A stretch of DNA of 64,000 nucleotides from Cordilura impudica (lineage: Eukaryota > Arthropoda > Insecta > Diptera > Scathophagidae). Below are positions 22,443 through 33,240 of this stretch, one piece after another. Position numbers and translations under genes: made by a program. A model generated the notes under the pieces. That model saw only the letters and a list, made by a program, of their open reading frames with translations. It did not search any database and was not told the DNA's origin. Within the stretch, counting starts at the first letter, position 1. Every line of letters starts with the position of its first letter. The stretch is taken from assembly GCA_963682025.1 (NCBI GenBank), contig OY821517.1, positions 294,754,344 to 294,818,343 of the forward strand. The letters are read 5' to 3'.

Positions 22443-24383
22443 TTTAGGTCAACCACACCAAAGTTTTTCACGGAAGCTGCTTTAGAAGAACTTGATAGCT
22501 TATACGGAAATATTGAGAGAAGCGAAATTATAAAAAATAATTTTTATCTGATATATGCAAATATTAAGGCAAAATGGGTGAAATCTAATCGAACCATTCA
22601 GAACTTCAACTCCAAATACGAGGACTGGTTTAATGGAGACACCATCCTGGATATATTGGCAGTAGATAAACCCACCACATCAAACAGAGGAGCAATAGGA
22701 TGGCCCAAAAAAAGTGTTAAGGAGTGTTCAATTTTCACAAGAAAGAGGAAACTTGCCGATGCCACCAATGACTTGACCACGAAGCATTTATCGGACGCGC
22801 TGTCTATTAAATATACAAAGGATAGTGAAAGAGTTAGGTCCCAGATTACAAAATCTGTTGCTGATGCAAGCCCACTGCGACTAAAAAGGATTAAGGAAAG
22901 CATGCCCACGCCCCCAAACGCACACATTAAAAAGTATGGTTCCGAAGAAGCCATGGCCTTGTTTATGGACTTACAACTTTCCAAAGAAAAATATGAGATA
23001 CTACGGGCATCCTTGATGCGACACGGGGCTGACGTTTTACCAGGATACAAGCATATTACGCAAGCCAAAATAAATTCACGACCACTGCATACGGAGTTTA
23101 TGGAAATCTCTGTGAAAGCCAATCTGCAGGATGTCATGGGCCATACAGCAAAACGGTTGTTGGAGAGTCTTCCTGAAAATGAGGTGAAAATTCTTCCTGA
23201 GAAACTGACATTGATCAGCAAATGGGGCTGCGATGGATCATCCGGACAAAGCGTTTATAAGCAAAGGATATCTTCCGATGACGCTACAATATCGGACGGA
23301 AATATGTTTATGGCATCTGCTGTTCCTTTGCGGCTACACTGGAAAAATCCACGTCCGTCATCAGTGCATTATTGCCGACCAATAATAATTCAGTTTGCAA
23401 GGGAATCGGCAGGACCACGGTGAAGGACATTGAAGAACAAATAAGCAAGATTAAGCCTACAAAGCTGCAAATTGGAGAAGGAAAATATATTGAATGCAAT
23501 TACGAGTTCCACCTGACCATGGTTGACGGAAAAGTCGTAAACGAACTGACAGGAACAACCTCAACATTGTCATGCCCGATTTGCAAAAAGAGTCAGAAGA
23601 ACTTTGGTAATTTAAACGATTCTACAAACGAGGAGAATTACGAATATGGAATGTCACCATTGCACGCAAGGATAAGGTGTATGGAGTTCTTGCTAAAACT
23701 GGCGTATACCCTACCACAAGAGGAGCAAAACTTCGATGAAAATACATCAATAAAGGATAAGGAAAAGATCAGAAAGAAGCAAATACAGGATGCTTTTTTT
23801 AAACAAGTTGGACTAAAAGTAGACTGTCCCCAGCACGGATACGGTAACTCAAACGATGGAAACACTTCTAGGAAATTTTTTTGAAAATGATGAGGCAGTA
23901 ACTAGAATCACTGGAATTGACAATCAAATCGTGAAAAGATTGGGAACGATCTTGAATGTTTTAAACTGCAAAGAAAATGTCAATTCTACAAAATATGGAT
24001 AATATGCATCGAAAACTGCATCTCTTTTAGCAGAAATGTATCCACAGAAGAAGTTGACCCCGACCGTCCATAAAATATTGGCGCATGGCAAAGATATAAT
24101 TGAGTACCAGTCTTTGCCAATTGGAGAGCTTTCTGAAGAAGCACAGGAGTCTCTTAACAAATTTTATAAAAAATATAGATTGCAGAACACATTCAAACCA
24201 CCAAGGGTAAGGCAAAATGAGGACCTCTTCAACATGTTGGCAGCGTCTTCCGATCCACTTATTTCTTCCCTGCGGCATGTGAAGTCACGAATAGAGTTAG
24301 AAAATAATTACAGTTTAGAAATGATTAGTCTTTTAGATATACCTTCTCTTACGAATTATGATGAATATTTTACAGAAAATTGA
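22443..24383 (+). pseudogene. Transib transposase (RAG1 core-related), broken
   Basis: The frame is open from about 22443; a TTTAG just upstream could be a splice acceptor. Motifs in order: KKYGSEEAMALFMDL, KWGCDGSSGQSVYKQ (first catalytic Asp, codon at 23232), PRPSSVHYCRPI, then a one-base frame change near 23410. Next come TVKDIEEQISK, LTMVDGKVVNELTGT (second Asp, codon at 23525) and the CPIC zinc pair. A second frame change near 23875 and an in-frame TAA at 24001 follow. Then come TPTVHKILAHGKDI, SEEAQES (expected to hold the third acidic residue, near 24135) and LAASSDPLISSLRHVKSR. About 640 codons is near family length. Two frameshifts and one stop disable it. The acidic-residue assignment is from family knowledge, not tested. 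Confidence 0.93.
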
Positions 24384-24664
24384 AAAAATTAATTTAAAAA
24401 AGAAGTAATTTTTTTCTAATTTGTTGGGTAATAATTTAAAACATAAAACCCTAAAGAAAAAAAAATAAAAACAATCTAAAAATGTAAAAATAATTTTTTT
24501 TAGTTACCATAAAATTGATTTTTCTACAAATTTTAAATTTGATAACCCATAAGTAGGCCCCTACAAAGCGTAGCACCCTTTCCAAGCGCTCATTTCATAG
24601 ACTGAACAGTTATCTATCATATGCTGTTTAAACTGTTCAATTATGTTATTCGGTTCAAAAGATA

Positions 24665-24703
24665 TGATTTTTGCAACGAAAAAACTCAAATGGCGCCACT
24701 GTG
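24665..24703 (-). repeat. Right Transib terminal repeat, RSS-like
   Basis: Read inward on the minus strand: CACAGTG, 22 bases, then GCAAAAATC, seven of nine matching the AAAAAAATC nonamer. The first twelve bases equal the left end. Confidence 0.88.
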
Positions 24704-25602
24704 TGTCATTAAGATGTCTGTACTTAGTGAATCACTTAATCCTTAGCGCAAACAACAATAGCTGTCGATATATTTTGCGATTGTCGGATCGTTGAAATTT
24801 ACAGAATCGGACTACAGAAAACATTGATTTAAATTCAATGAATTTTCGAAAACCTCAAAAGATATTTAAGAATTGCGAACACAAAAATTGTCACATAAAT
24901 AAACGCAATTTGATGAGAATGTTATTTATATATAAATTTTTCACAATTTTTTTTGGCTGAAAATTTGAATTTTTTCAGAAAATAAAGATAACAAATTATT
25001 TTATTTAAAATGTTTGGGACATTTGGTTTTTTGCCTTTGGCATCCCTAATTTGATTATTTATTATTATTATAAATTTATTCTCTATGTTTTCCAAATATG
25101 GCAATATTTTAATAAAAAAGTTGAGAGAGCTTTTTTTTTGGTTATTATTTTGTTACTCCATCCGACCTATATGGCCGCAATGAAGAAATATTTGGCCAGT
25201 TAAAAGAAACTATACAGCCATCTCCAATTAGCACGATTTAATGCATGTAGCCACCCTACACAACCATTACCTTTGCAATGGAGCTTAGGGCGAGCTATTT
25301 AATTAGCAAAAACTAAATTAAACGAGAAGTTATGTCATATAACCGTAAACGCATGCATATAGGTATATAACCTAAATGCATGCCGATCAGCAACCACAAT
25401 GACCAAAAAGCAAACACCGAAATAAATCCGAAATAATAGAAAAGACGAAAACCAACCCAAAGAATTTGCTGAAATAATTTGGTATAAAGTTTAACAAATT
25501 GTTTACTTTTTCATTTACATTTATTATTATTACTCAAACCGAGGTGGAGGGTATCAAAGATTCGGCACAGCCGAATTTAACGCTCTTACTTGTTTTATTT
25601 TC

Positions 25603-26219
25603 GTATCAATTATGTGTGTTTCTAAATTTTGTACGGTGTTGAATACAATCATTACTGTGTTTTGTTTTAATATTTCGTTATGTACACGAACTCTCTTTTA
25701 TCTTCAAATTAAATTAACTCATTAAAATTGACTTAAAACAAATAATTCGTTTTCATAAAATTCAGTTCTGTAATAATTATAATAAAAATATTACCCATTT
25801 GTTTACATGTTTAGTCATTTATTTGCATCGTTTAACTAAATTGGTAATTACCAATGTAATAAATGATAAAAAAGATATTTCCTTCTTTTTTGACTGTCGT
25901 TAAAAATATACTTAACAGTTTTTTTTCACGATGGTAATAAATTTTATGGACAAATGTTTTGTAACTATTATTATATATTGTTTTTTTAGGTTGCAATATT
26001 GGATGGTGTTTACATAACCGTATACATGTAAATTTGAGTTCATCTTAAATGTGGCAATTTGCAGCTTTGTTTTGCATTTTACTTATCAGTTGTGAAAGTA
26101 CTTACAATCAGTAAATTTAGATATTGTGAAAACTTATAACCAAATTAATTTTGTTATAAACCAACTAAATTCAATACGCCGAATTTGAGGTTTCACGAGG
26201 TTTCTACAATGGCTAATTA
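25603..26219. other. AT-rich stretch between scaffold A and a hAT relic
   Basis: No reading frame or repeat copy recognised. Confidence 0.4.
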
Positions 26220-26795
26220 GCTTGGAATCAGCCTTGAACTTCCCAGAAGAGTAGGAATGCAAAAGTATCACTCAAATATAAAAACGGCGAGTCCAAAGGC
26301 ATACTACAGAGCAACATTATTTATTACATATTTAGACGATGTAATTTCAAGTCTAAAATATAGATTTACCTGTCACGAAATTATTATAAAATCTCTATGC
26401 AACATAGTTCCCATCAAGGATATAAACTTCTCATGTAATGATTTCGAAGATGTCATAATTTGTACAAAAATGATTTGAACGACCCAAATCAAATTATTTT
26501 AGCTGAACTACCAGTTTGGATTGAGTTTTGGAAGTATAACGAAGAAAAATGTTTTAACCCATTTGATACCATTGGAATGTGCGATGAAAATCTTTTTCAA
26601 AATATATTTATTTTGTTAAAAATTATTGTCATTCCTGTCACAACAGCTTCCGCAGAAAGAAGCTTTTCTACGTGAAGAAGAATGTATTACATACGTAATA
26701 CCCTGTGCGAGGAAAGGCCTTCTTCCCTAGCATTATTAACAATATATCGGAAGGAAGTAATAATTGATCAAATTATTGAAATATTTTTAATTACA
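26220..26795 (+). pseudogene. hAT transposase C-terminal relic (second lineage)
   Basis: The plus strand reads ELGISLELPRRVGMQKYHSN, a helical stretch to about 26460, a frame change, then ILAELPVWIEFWKY, FILLKIIVIPVTTASAERSF and ST. A TGA at 26674 follows, then RRMYYIRNTLCEERPSSLAL. TTASAERSFS followed by R-x-RN-x-CEER-x-LALL is the hAT dimerisation motif. This version resembles the P52rIPK/ZMYM-like hAT lineage rather than the transposase at 16-18 kb. The catalytic domain is absent, and one frameshift and one stop remain. It is cut off by the Helitron-like element that starts at 26842. Confidence 0.75.
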
Positions 26796-27141
26796 AATTT
26801 TTTTGCATAGTTCTTATATGTAATATTTTTTTAAATTGATATCTATACGTGAAGGTAAATTTTTAGTTCCTTTTTTAAGCAATATGCGGGCACAGAGGAG
26901 TGTGAAAATCGGCAAAGTTAAAGCTCATATGGAGGAGAAGCTGAGAATGATAAAATTTATATTTAATCTGTCTTCAAAATATATTAATTTAAATAAAATA
27001 AAATATTTATAACAATTAGTTACACCCTGTTAATGCAAATGATTTAAATTATATATCAGACGCTCTGTGTTGAATTGTGAATTGCTAAAATTGATTAACA
27101 TACCTTTAGGCTCATTTAAATATTCATAAAATTTATATATA

Positions 27142-28157
27142 CTGTGAGCGTCAAAATAAAGTAAACAGCAATTTTTAATCTTTAAATTGTCTTCTTACAA
27201 AATTATTATTGAGTTACGATAAAAAGTAATATTGCAGAGCTTAGTACTATACCATTTAGAGATTGACTACCATAAAACATGATATCAAATCAATTGGGAA
27301 TATTGCACAAATCTCTCGAAAGTGAAAATGCATCAGATTTTACGCGTCAAAAAAAAGTAAACAGTGGTAACACTTATTTACGCTTTTTTATATTTCGGGG
27401 AAGAACCTAAACTTTTTGTGACAAATGTGTACTGAACACGTGTTCTACTTTACTACAAATCATTTGAAGTTGATTTGTACTAACTAATAATAGCTAAAAA
27501 GATGTAAAGGCAAATATTCTCACTATGAGAAAGCAACTACCGGTTTATACTCCGAAAATATTTTAGATTAAAAAGAAAAATGTAAATCTTTGCGTAAAAT
27601 TGGCGAAATTGTGGGCATGGGACCACCGCACAATAAAAAAAGTAGTTGATGAATGCGCCAAACACCATCAGGTTGAAGATTTAACGAGATCTGGACGCCC
27701 AAAGCAGCTTAGTGGTACTGAAGTTAGAACTAAAGTAAGAGAAGTGAAGACATATTCAGCCTAAAGTGCAGTTACATTATCAGAAAACATAACGCAGACA
27801 TCAGGCAAACCAGTAACTTCGACTACAGTAAGGAGATCGCTTCACAAAAATGGTCTACATGGAAGGATACCATGCAAGAAACCATACATATCCAAGGCGA
27901 ATCAGAGCAAGCTAATGAATTTCGATAAAAAAGTAGAAAATTTAGGTTCTATCTTTGTGGGAAAGCATATTATATGCAGATAGAGGAAATTCGAAATTTT
28001 CGGCACGAAAAAGCCTCCAAAAGTATGGCGTGCTAAGAATGAAACATGCAAAGAAAAGTGTGTTACCAAAACTGTTATATACAGTGTGTTAATTACTTCA
28101 TTTTAATAAAACTTTTAATATGAAGAACTAAGGTGTTTACTTTATTTTGACGCACAG
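27142..28157 (+). mobile_element. Tc1-like transposon inserted in Helitron H2
   Basis: Terminal repeats CTGTGAGCGTCAAAATAAAG and, inverted, CTGTGCGTCAAAATAAAGT, flanked by TA at 27140-27141 and 28158-28159. The 1016-base unit carries a decayed transposase. The Helitron copy at 60661-61143 shows the site without it. Confidence 0.88.
27600..28060 (+). pseudogene. Tc1-like transposase relic
   Basis: Plus-strand frames give a VEDLTRSGRPKQLSG block, the GRP hinge between the two DNA-binding helices of Tc1 transposases. A SGKPVTSTTVRRSLHKNGLH block (second helix-turn-helix) and KKPYISKANQSKLMNF follow. After an apparent deletion the frame resumes at FGTKKPPKVWRAKNE near 28000, which belongs to the catalytic region before the second Asp. 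The first DDE residue and the C-terminal block with the third acidic residue are missing. Stops and frame changes are frequent. This is a dead copy, but its terminal repeats are well preserved. Confidence 0.8.
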
Positions 28158-28254
28158 TATATAGATTAAAAAAAACATTGGAACACAAAAATTGAATGAA
28201 AAAATAATATTTCCTAGAATTTGCACTCGAATTTCGAGTGCTAGGCTATACTAG

Positions 28255-28487
28255 CTATAAATAAACACCAAATTTACTTTACAAACGTAGAGATGTCAAG
28301 AAAAACGAATATTCTTATTGGGCTTAAACAAGGAAGTCGAATAATTTAATTACTCATATGGAAGTACATAAATCAACGCTGCCATTATCATATTTCAATT
28401 ATTCGAATTGAAGATATTAGCCCCGTTTTGGTGGTTCGACACAATTTTAATAAGAAATTTATGCAATATTTTTGTATTTTGATAGAT
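28255..28487. other. Short unique segment
   Basis: AT-rich; nothing recognised between the Helitron end and the R780 copy. Confidence 0.4.
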
Positions 28488-28950
28488 TTAAGTGGAGATC
28501 GGGCATAAGCATCATATGGGGGCTATGACTAAGAATTGCCCTATAGGGTTTATTTTTGGACTACTGATAAATGGGTGTAATAAACATATACAACCCCAAT
28601 TTGGCCGACATCTATATGATAATTTGAATATAATGGGAATTTTAGTTGATCTCATAGGGGTCATTTGTATGGGGACTAGGTCTGATGGACCGATTTTCAC
28701 CAATTTCAATATCGTTCATCCTATGGCCAATAGAAGCTCATATTCTAAATTTCACCAAATATTTGCGACCTGCAGTTTGATGACAAGGTTTACATGGACA
28801 CACAGACAGACGGACATTGCTAAATCTAATCAGAAAGTGATTCTGAGTTGATCGGTATAATAAAAGATGGGCCTAGCTCAAATGTTTTTGGTAGTTATAA
28901 ACAGCAGCACAAAGTCATTATACCCTGACCACATAGTGGTATAGGGTATA
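28488..28950 (-). repeat. R780 repeat, partial copy
   Basis: Matches the left 460 bases of R780 in inverted orientation, ending ACCACATAGTGGTATAGGGT at 28932-28946. The GTCC tract is reduced to ACAGACAGACGGAC. The hairpin right end is missing. Confidence 0.85.
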
Positions 28951-28962
28951 AAAATCTCTAAT

Positions 28963-29370
28963 TTTAAAAAAAATTTACTGCAGAAACGAAGCATGTTTTT
29001 AAACGCTTTTTTTAACTCATATTCTCTGTCTGCCTGTCTGTCTGTCTGCCATGGGTGGACCCCATTCCCCCTTATCCAATTGAATTGACACTTGGCCCAT
29101 AGTCTTGTCGTGACTACAGATTAACTTTGGGGTAGTCAAGCACAGTCACGGAGTGATCTAAGTGTCATTTTGCGTCATCCGATCGATCTCGAACTTAGTC
29201 CAAACACTTGCTGTGAAAAAAATATTAACTTTGACTTAGTCACGCACAGTCACGCATGGTCACGCGCAGTCACGGAGTGATCTAAATGTCATTTACCCTC
29301 ATCCGACCGATCTGAAACTTGATCGATATAATTGCTGTAAAGAACGATCAACTTCGACATAGTCACTACC
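28963..29370 (+). repeat. TCACGCACAG satellite element, left part (about 3 units)
   Basis: After a CTGTCTGTCTGTCTGCC tract come roughly 120-base units: AGTCACGCACAGTCACGCAT..., GGAGTGATCTAAATGTCATT, CATCCGATCGATCT and TTGCTGTGAAAAAA. The array stops at 29370, where an LTR-like sequence begins, and resumes at 31085. Confidence 0.85.
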
Positions 29371-29374
29371 ACAT

Positions 29375-29832
29375 AGTATACTACCACCCTCTTTCAAGTT
29401 GTGGTCATTCTTATATTTAAAAAAAAAAAAATAAAAACTATTTGTATACAAATAATAAAATGCTTATATATGTTCAATAAAATACAATGTTGTTATTGGT
29501 ATCAAAAATCAAAATGCTTACATACAAAAATGTTCATATAAATCCACAAACATACAATGTTGTTATTGGTATCAAAAAGCAAAATGCGGAAATCAATAAA
29601 AACACGATCAACAAAAAATACAAATAGTGGTGTCAAATATCCACAATTAAAATAAATGCTATGTCTCAATCATTTAGCATGACCTAGTTAAATCCACCAT
29701 CAAAAATGTTTATTCTGCTGGAAAAGTTCGATGCCTTTAAATTGTGAAACTTTATTGTGAAATAAAGCCAATTACTACTTCTGAAAATCTATTTGAAACA
29801 TAGTTGGAGTCGGAGCTTGCTGTGATATAACT
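29375..29832 (-). repeat. Probable 3' LTR of the errantivirus-like remnant
   Basis: Begins AGTTATATCACAG directly after the polypurine tract and ends ATACT at 29375, giving AGT...ACT ends. It contains two near-identical stretches around TTGATACCAATAACAACATT (29488 and 29550, as the reverse complement), a short internal duplication. The pairing LTR is absent, so the boundaries are inferred. Confidence 0.55.
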
Positions 29833-30920
29833 CCTCCCCCTTTTGTATAAAAATTCTCCTGAATTTTTCTTTTCAAAGAGTTTTGTTTGAACATCATATA
29901 CATGTAAAACACTGTTAATAGCAAAATTATTACAACTATTATTACAAATATAACTATGATAGAATTATTACTAAATGTTTTGTGATATTTTAATTCTTTA
30001 ATTTGTTGTACATTTTAAATTTCACTTAAGACTATATCATCAAAAGTTGTCTCTACAGTATCATAACTAACCTGATCTCTAGATGGGATTATAAAGTTGT
30101 CTTTGTATATTTTGTCTGAATTTGTAAATGTTTCGTTGTCCATTTTTATTTTACAGTCATGAAAAGTAAACAAATAATTTCCCTTAATTGAAGTCACTCT
30201 TTCGTCACAATTGCTGGTCACACAAATGCCGTTTGAATTCTTTAACAGCACCAATCCCGGTTCTATTTCCACCAATTCTTGTTCGTATTGTTTTATCCTC
30301 CTACAGGTACCTCTATAAATACACAAGTTTGATTTTTTCATTTCGCCTATTCTTGGATGCTGTTCGTAGTTATAAACCGTTCCGTTATAATATATAACTT
30401 CTTGTGGTTTGAAATTAAGCTGTGTAGAGTTGTCGTCTGTCATTGGTGTTATTAAGGATCTCTTCACCGTAATCATATCTTTTGGAAATTTGATAACATA
30501 AATGATATGGTCATTCCCATATCTTGCAGCTCCCAATTGTATATACTGAAGTTCGTAGAAGTCCACCTTAAAGTCAACGATTTCCTGATCTGTCAAAATA
30601 TTACTTATCATTAAATTGAATTTCGCTGATGCAATGTTATTCTGAATGCGTTCCAAATTATCCGACAAAATTTTTAACTTAAGCAACATGTCCACATAAT
30701 TAAGCTCGTCAAGTAATCTGTCATCGTTTTTGCTTATGGAATTAAACCTTTGCAATATCGTTTTTCTGTCTGTGTCCACTGCTACTTTTAATTTATTTAA
30801 TGTGTGATTGAAGGGGTCGTTTATATATATATTCTTGTTAAGGTTCTCTATTGCGTTATGATTATTTTCGTCTATCACTTTGAGATGCTCCTCAATTTCT
30901 ACCCGATCATCGTCATTCAT
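29775..30920 (-). pseudogene. Endogenous errantivirus envelope-like gene with stop before the anchor
   Basis: A 301-codon open frame (30920-30015) resembles the fusion-protein part of insect errantivirus Env, a family related to baculovirus F proteins. It has a long helical heptad-rich N-terminal half, a Cys-containing distal half (CIYRGTCRR, GICVTSNCDE) and possible N-glycosylation sites. A TAA at 30015-30017 ends it. The same frame then continues through a strongly hydrophobic Ile/Val-rich segment at about 29880-29970, the expected membrane anchor, and a basic tail that stops at 29775 inside the LTR-like block. The receptor-binding subunit and signal peptide upstream are missing. It is a fossil copy that cannot give an anchored protein. 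Confidence 0.75.
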
Positions 30921-31084
30921 TGTTCCCGTAGTTCGGCCTGCAGCAAAGAGGGTTTTATGATGTAAGTACTGGTTCGTCTTAAAATGTAGGAAAATGTTTT
31001 GATCAATAGTAGAAAATCAGTACGAGGAACACCCACTAAGTGCTCCAACTCTTCTAAAGCATTTTCATTTTCGGCCGCGGCAGA

Positions 31085-31325
31085 AAAAAATTAACTTTGA
31101 CATAGTCACGCACAGTCACGGAGATATTAAAACCCCACTTCCCCTCATCCGATGGATCTGAAACTATGTCCATAGACTTGTTGTGGCCAAAGATTAATTT
31201 TAAGATAGTCACACACAGTCACGCATAGTCACGCACAGTCACGGAGATATTCAAAACTCATATGCATAAGGAAGGAAAGAGTTTTAATAAAAACTTTGTT
31301 TTTATGGGTTAGATTATTTAACTAA
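31085..31325 (+). repeat. TCACGCACAG satellite element, right part
   Basis: About one and a half satellite units, then CTCATATGCATAAGGAAGG, TTTTAATAAAAACTTTG and TTTTTATGGGTTAGATTA, the right end also seen at 57045-57114 and (inverted) 39112-39180. Together with 28963-29370 it formed one element before the env/LTR insertion. Confidence 0.8.
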
Positions 31326-31500
31326 TCTGGGTGCACTGAATTCGAATCTGGCATAAAAATTGGGCTATCACGTCTCGTTAATTTTTTGTCGCATGCTGGC
31401 AATACTGTAAAACAGTCAATACAGACACTACAATTTCACAATTATTAATTTGACAGAAGCCCACATTCATTCTAAATCTTCATAATAGTAGCATTTAAGC

Positions 31501-33240
31501 ATGTCAGGGAGATCGTGTGTTACTGATTCAAGCTATTTTTGCTTTGTGTGTGGTAGGAGAAAAAAGAATATGCAATATCAGAATCATTAAAATATGCATA
31601 TTTACATTATTTTGGTTTTGTTGTCAGAAACTTGGACAAACCGTGGACACCGCCAATGTTTTGCAATAGTTGCAGAACGGTTTTATACAATTGGTCAAAT
31701 GGCAAGAAGATCTATTTCGATTTTTCAATTCCAGTACTTTGGAGAGAGTGAAGTAACCACCAAACCGATTGTTATTTCTGTTTAACAAAAGTTGGTGGAT
31801 TCAATATGAAAAATCGAATGTCCCATCGGATTCCAAACCAGTTCAACGTCTCCCAAATGAATCCATTACCAATCATTCCCAGTGCTACGAGCAGTGAGTC
31901 TGAAACATCTTTCACCAGCAGTGGTAGTTTTTATGAGACTGATGATGAAAGCCATTTAGTGACTCAAGATGAGCTGAATTATATAATTCGGGATTTACAT
32001 TTAACGAAGCAAGACGCAGAATTACTAACTTCACGCATGCAGCAGTTGAAACATCTTGCAATTGGGACAAAAGTAACAATCTATATAGATGAAGCATGAA
32101 AGTGGCTGCGTATTTTGAAAAGAAACACTCTATTCTATACTGTATTGATGTTGATGGTTTATTTCAAAATATGACAAAACTGAATGGAGATTATTTATTG
32201 ACGGCTCTAAGTACAGTTTAAAGGCTCTTCTTTTGCATAACGGAATGAAATGTCATCCTCACCAATTGCTCATGCCAATAATACAAAGGAAATTTACGAA
32301 TCAATGACTGAAATTTTGACATTACCCAAATACAACGATCATAAATGGAAGATCTGTGGTGACCTTAAGGTGTGTGGTTTAAATTTCTTTGTATATATAT
32401 ACACCCGTATTCATAAAAATTAAAGTGTACTTCAAATAGACTTTATCAACAAATTTTTTATGAAAAACAGACAATAAATTCTACTTGAAGTACACTTTAA
32501 TTTTTATGCATACGGGTGATAGTATACATCACCGTTAATAACTGTAAATTAATCTGCTTTAGGTCATTGGTTTGTTGACTGGCATGCAAGGAGGTTTCAC
32601 AAAATACTGTTGTTTCATTTATCTATGGGATAGTCGCGCTACATGTCAGCATTACGTCAGAACACAGTGACCAAAAAGAACAGGAAAACAAAACATTTCA
32701 AATAAACCATATGACGTCCATCTTCCGCCGCTGCACATAAAATTACGCCTTTCTAAAAACTTTAGCAAGGCTCTGGACAAAGATGGTGCAGCATTTAAAT
32801 ATGTTAGCGGTTTTTCCTAAAATTTCATACGATAAAATCAAAGAAGGAATATTTGTTGGCCCTCAGATCAGGAAGCTATTGAATGATGACAATTTTTCAC
32901 AACGTTTATTGGAGAAAGAATATGCAGCCTGGAAGTCTTTCGAAAGCATCGTGGACAGTTTTCTTGGAAACAATAAGAGTGAAAACTACAGACAAATTGT
33001 TGCTGAATTATTGAAAAATTATCACGAATAAGGTGCACGAATGTCACACAAAATGCATTTTCTTCATTCACATTTAGATATTTTTCCACAAAACCTAGAT
33101 GCGGTGAGCGACTAACAAAAGGGGAGCGTGCTCACCAAGATTTATTGAAAATGTAAAGAAATTATCAAGGATTTTGGGACAAAAGCATGCTGGGAGACTA
33201 TTGCTGAATTCTAATACGTGAAGCTAAACCAACAAAATAA
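31501..33240 (+). pseudogene. Copy of a widespread uncharacterised insect/cnidarian gene family, spliced, broken
   Basis: Frames from MSGRSCVTDSSYFCFVCG (31501) give a zinc-binding N-terminus, with CFVCG, FCNSCRTVLYNWSNGKK and DCYFC. A Ser-rich linker follows, then an ELNYIIRDLHLTKQDAELL helix (about 31965), DVDGLF, RLFIDGSKYSLKALLLHNG and WKICGDLK. The last joins across a GT-AG intron (32370-32562) to VIGLLTGMQGGFTKYCCF and DSRATCQHYVR. IKEGIFVGPQIRKLL, MSHKMHFLHSHLDIFPQNL and MLGDYC follow near 33190. I recall the order as a high-copy family in insects, hydra and arachnids, so probably transposon-derived; no superfamily can be named. Stops at about 32670 and 33030 and several frame changes kill this copy. 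No terminal repeats found. Confidence 0.7.
32402..32518. mobile_element. 117-base MITE inside the intron
   Basis: Ends CACCCGTATTCATAAAAATT and, inverted, CACCCGTATGCATAAAAATT; the terminal repeats run about 35 bases to TACTTCAA. ATA flanks both sides (32399-32401, 32519-32521). It fills most of the 193-base intron. Confidence 0.8.

Larger units (their letters stand above)
21444..24703 (+). mobile_element. Transib DNA transposon, complete ends
   Basis: The 3260-base element starts CACAGTGGCGCCCGTAGAGC and its other end reads, inverted, CACAGTGGCGCCATTTGAG. Flanking pentamers are TGTCG (21439-21443) and TGTCA (24704-24708), a 5-bp duplication with one change, the size expected for Transib. 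It carries a RAG1-related transposase gene in plus orientation and lies inside scaffold A. Confidence 0.92.
15340..25602 (+). repeat. Scaffold A: long non-coding dispersed repeat with nested elements
   Basis: Without its nested insertions (hAT, MITE, long-TIR end, Transib) this is about 3 kb of non-coding sequence. It starts ATACCCTCCACTCCAGTG and ends GATTCGGCACAGCCGAAT then CTCTTACTTGTTT. Shared blocks with scaffold B, in the same order and orientation: 15640-15930 with 42570-42870, 18780-19060 with 42870-43090, 19430-19590 with 43100-43196, 20220-20940 with 45950-46560, 24830-25130 with 48210-48720 and 25430-25602 with 48840-49003. It encodes nothing recognisable, so it is probably a large non-autonomous element. 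The parts at 20143-21443 and 24704-25602 outside nested elements belong to it. Confidence 0.7.
26842..28254 (+). mobile_element. Helitron-like element H2, split by a Tc1 element
   Basis: Starts TCTATACGTGAAGGTAAATT and ends CTCGAATTTCGAG, 12 bases, CTAG. Apart from the Tc1 insertion at 27142-28157 it matches the 483-base copy at 60661-61143 along its length. H1 and H2 share only the 3' hairpin end, as expected if both use the same Helitron machinery. Confidence 0.85.
29375..31084 (-). mobile_element. Errantivirus-like (gypsy group) remnant: env plus one LTR
   Basis: This insertion splits the satellite element. On the minus strand an env-type gene is followed by a polypurine tract AAAAGGGGGAGG and an LTR-like block starting AGTTAT. 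gag and pol are missing and no second LTR is seen before the satellite resumes at 31085, so the provirus has lost its 5' part. A fragment at 30930-31080 upstream of env has protein-like composition but was not identified. Confidence 0.7.

Noticed and set aside
22598..23221. 207-residue minus-strand frame
   Set aside because: Shadow of the Transib transposase on the opposite strand; no recognisable motif.
28963..29370. TCACGCACAG arrays as CRISPR-like repeats
   Set aside because: Units of about 120 bases without alternating unique spacers, in a fly genome and inside transposons.
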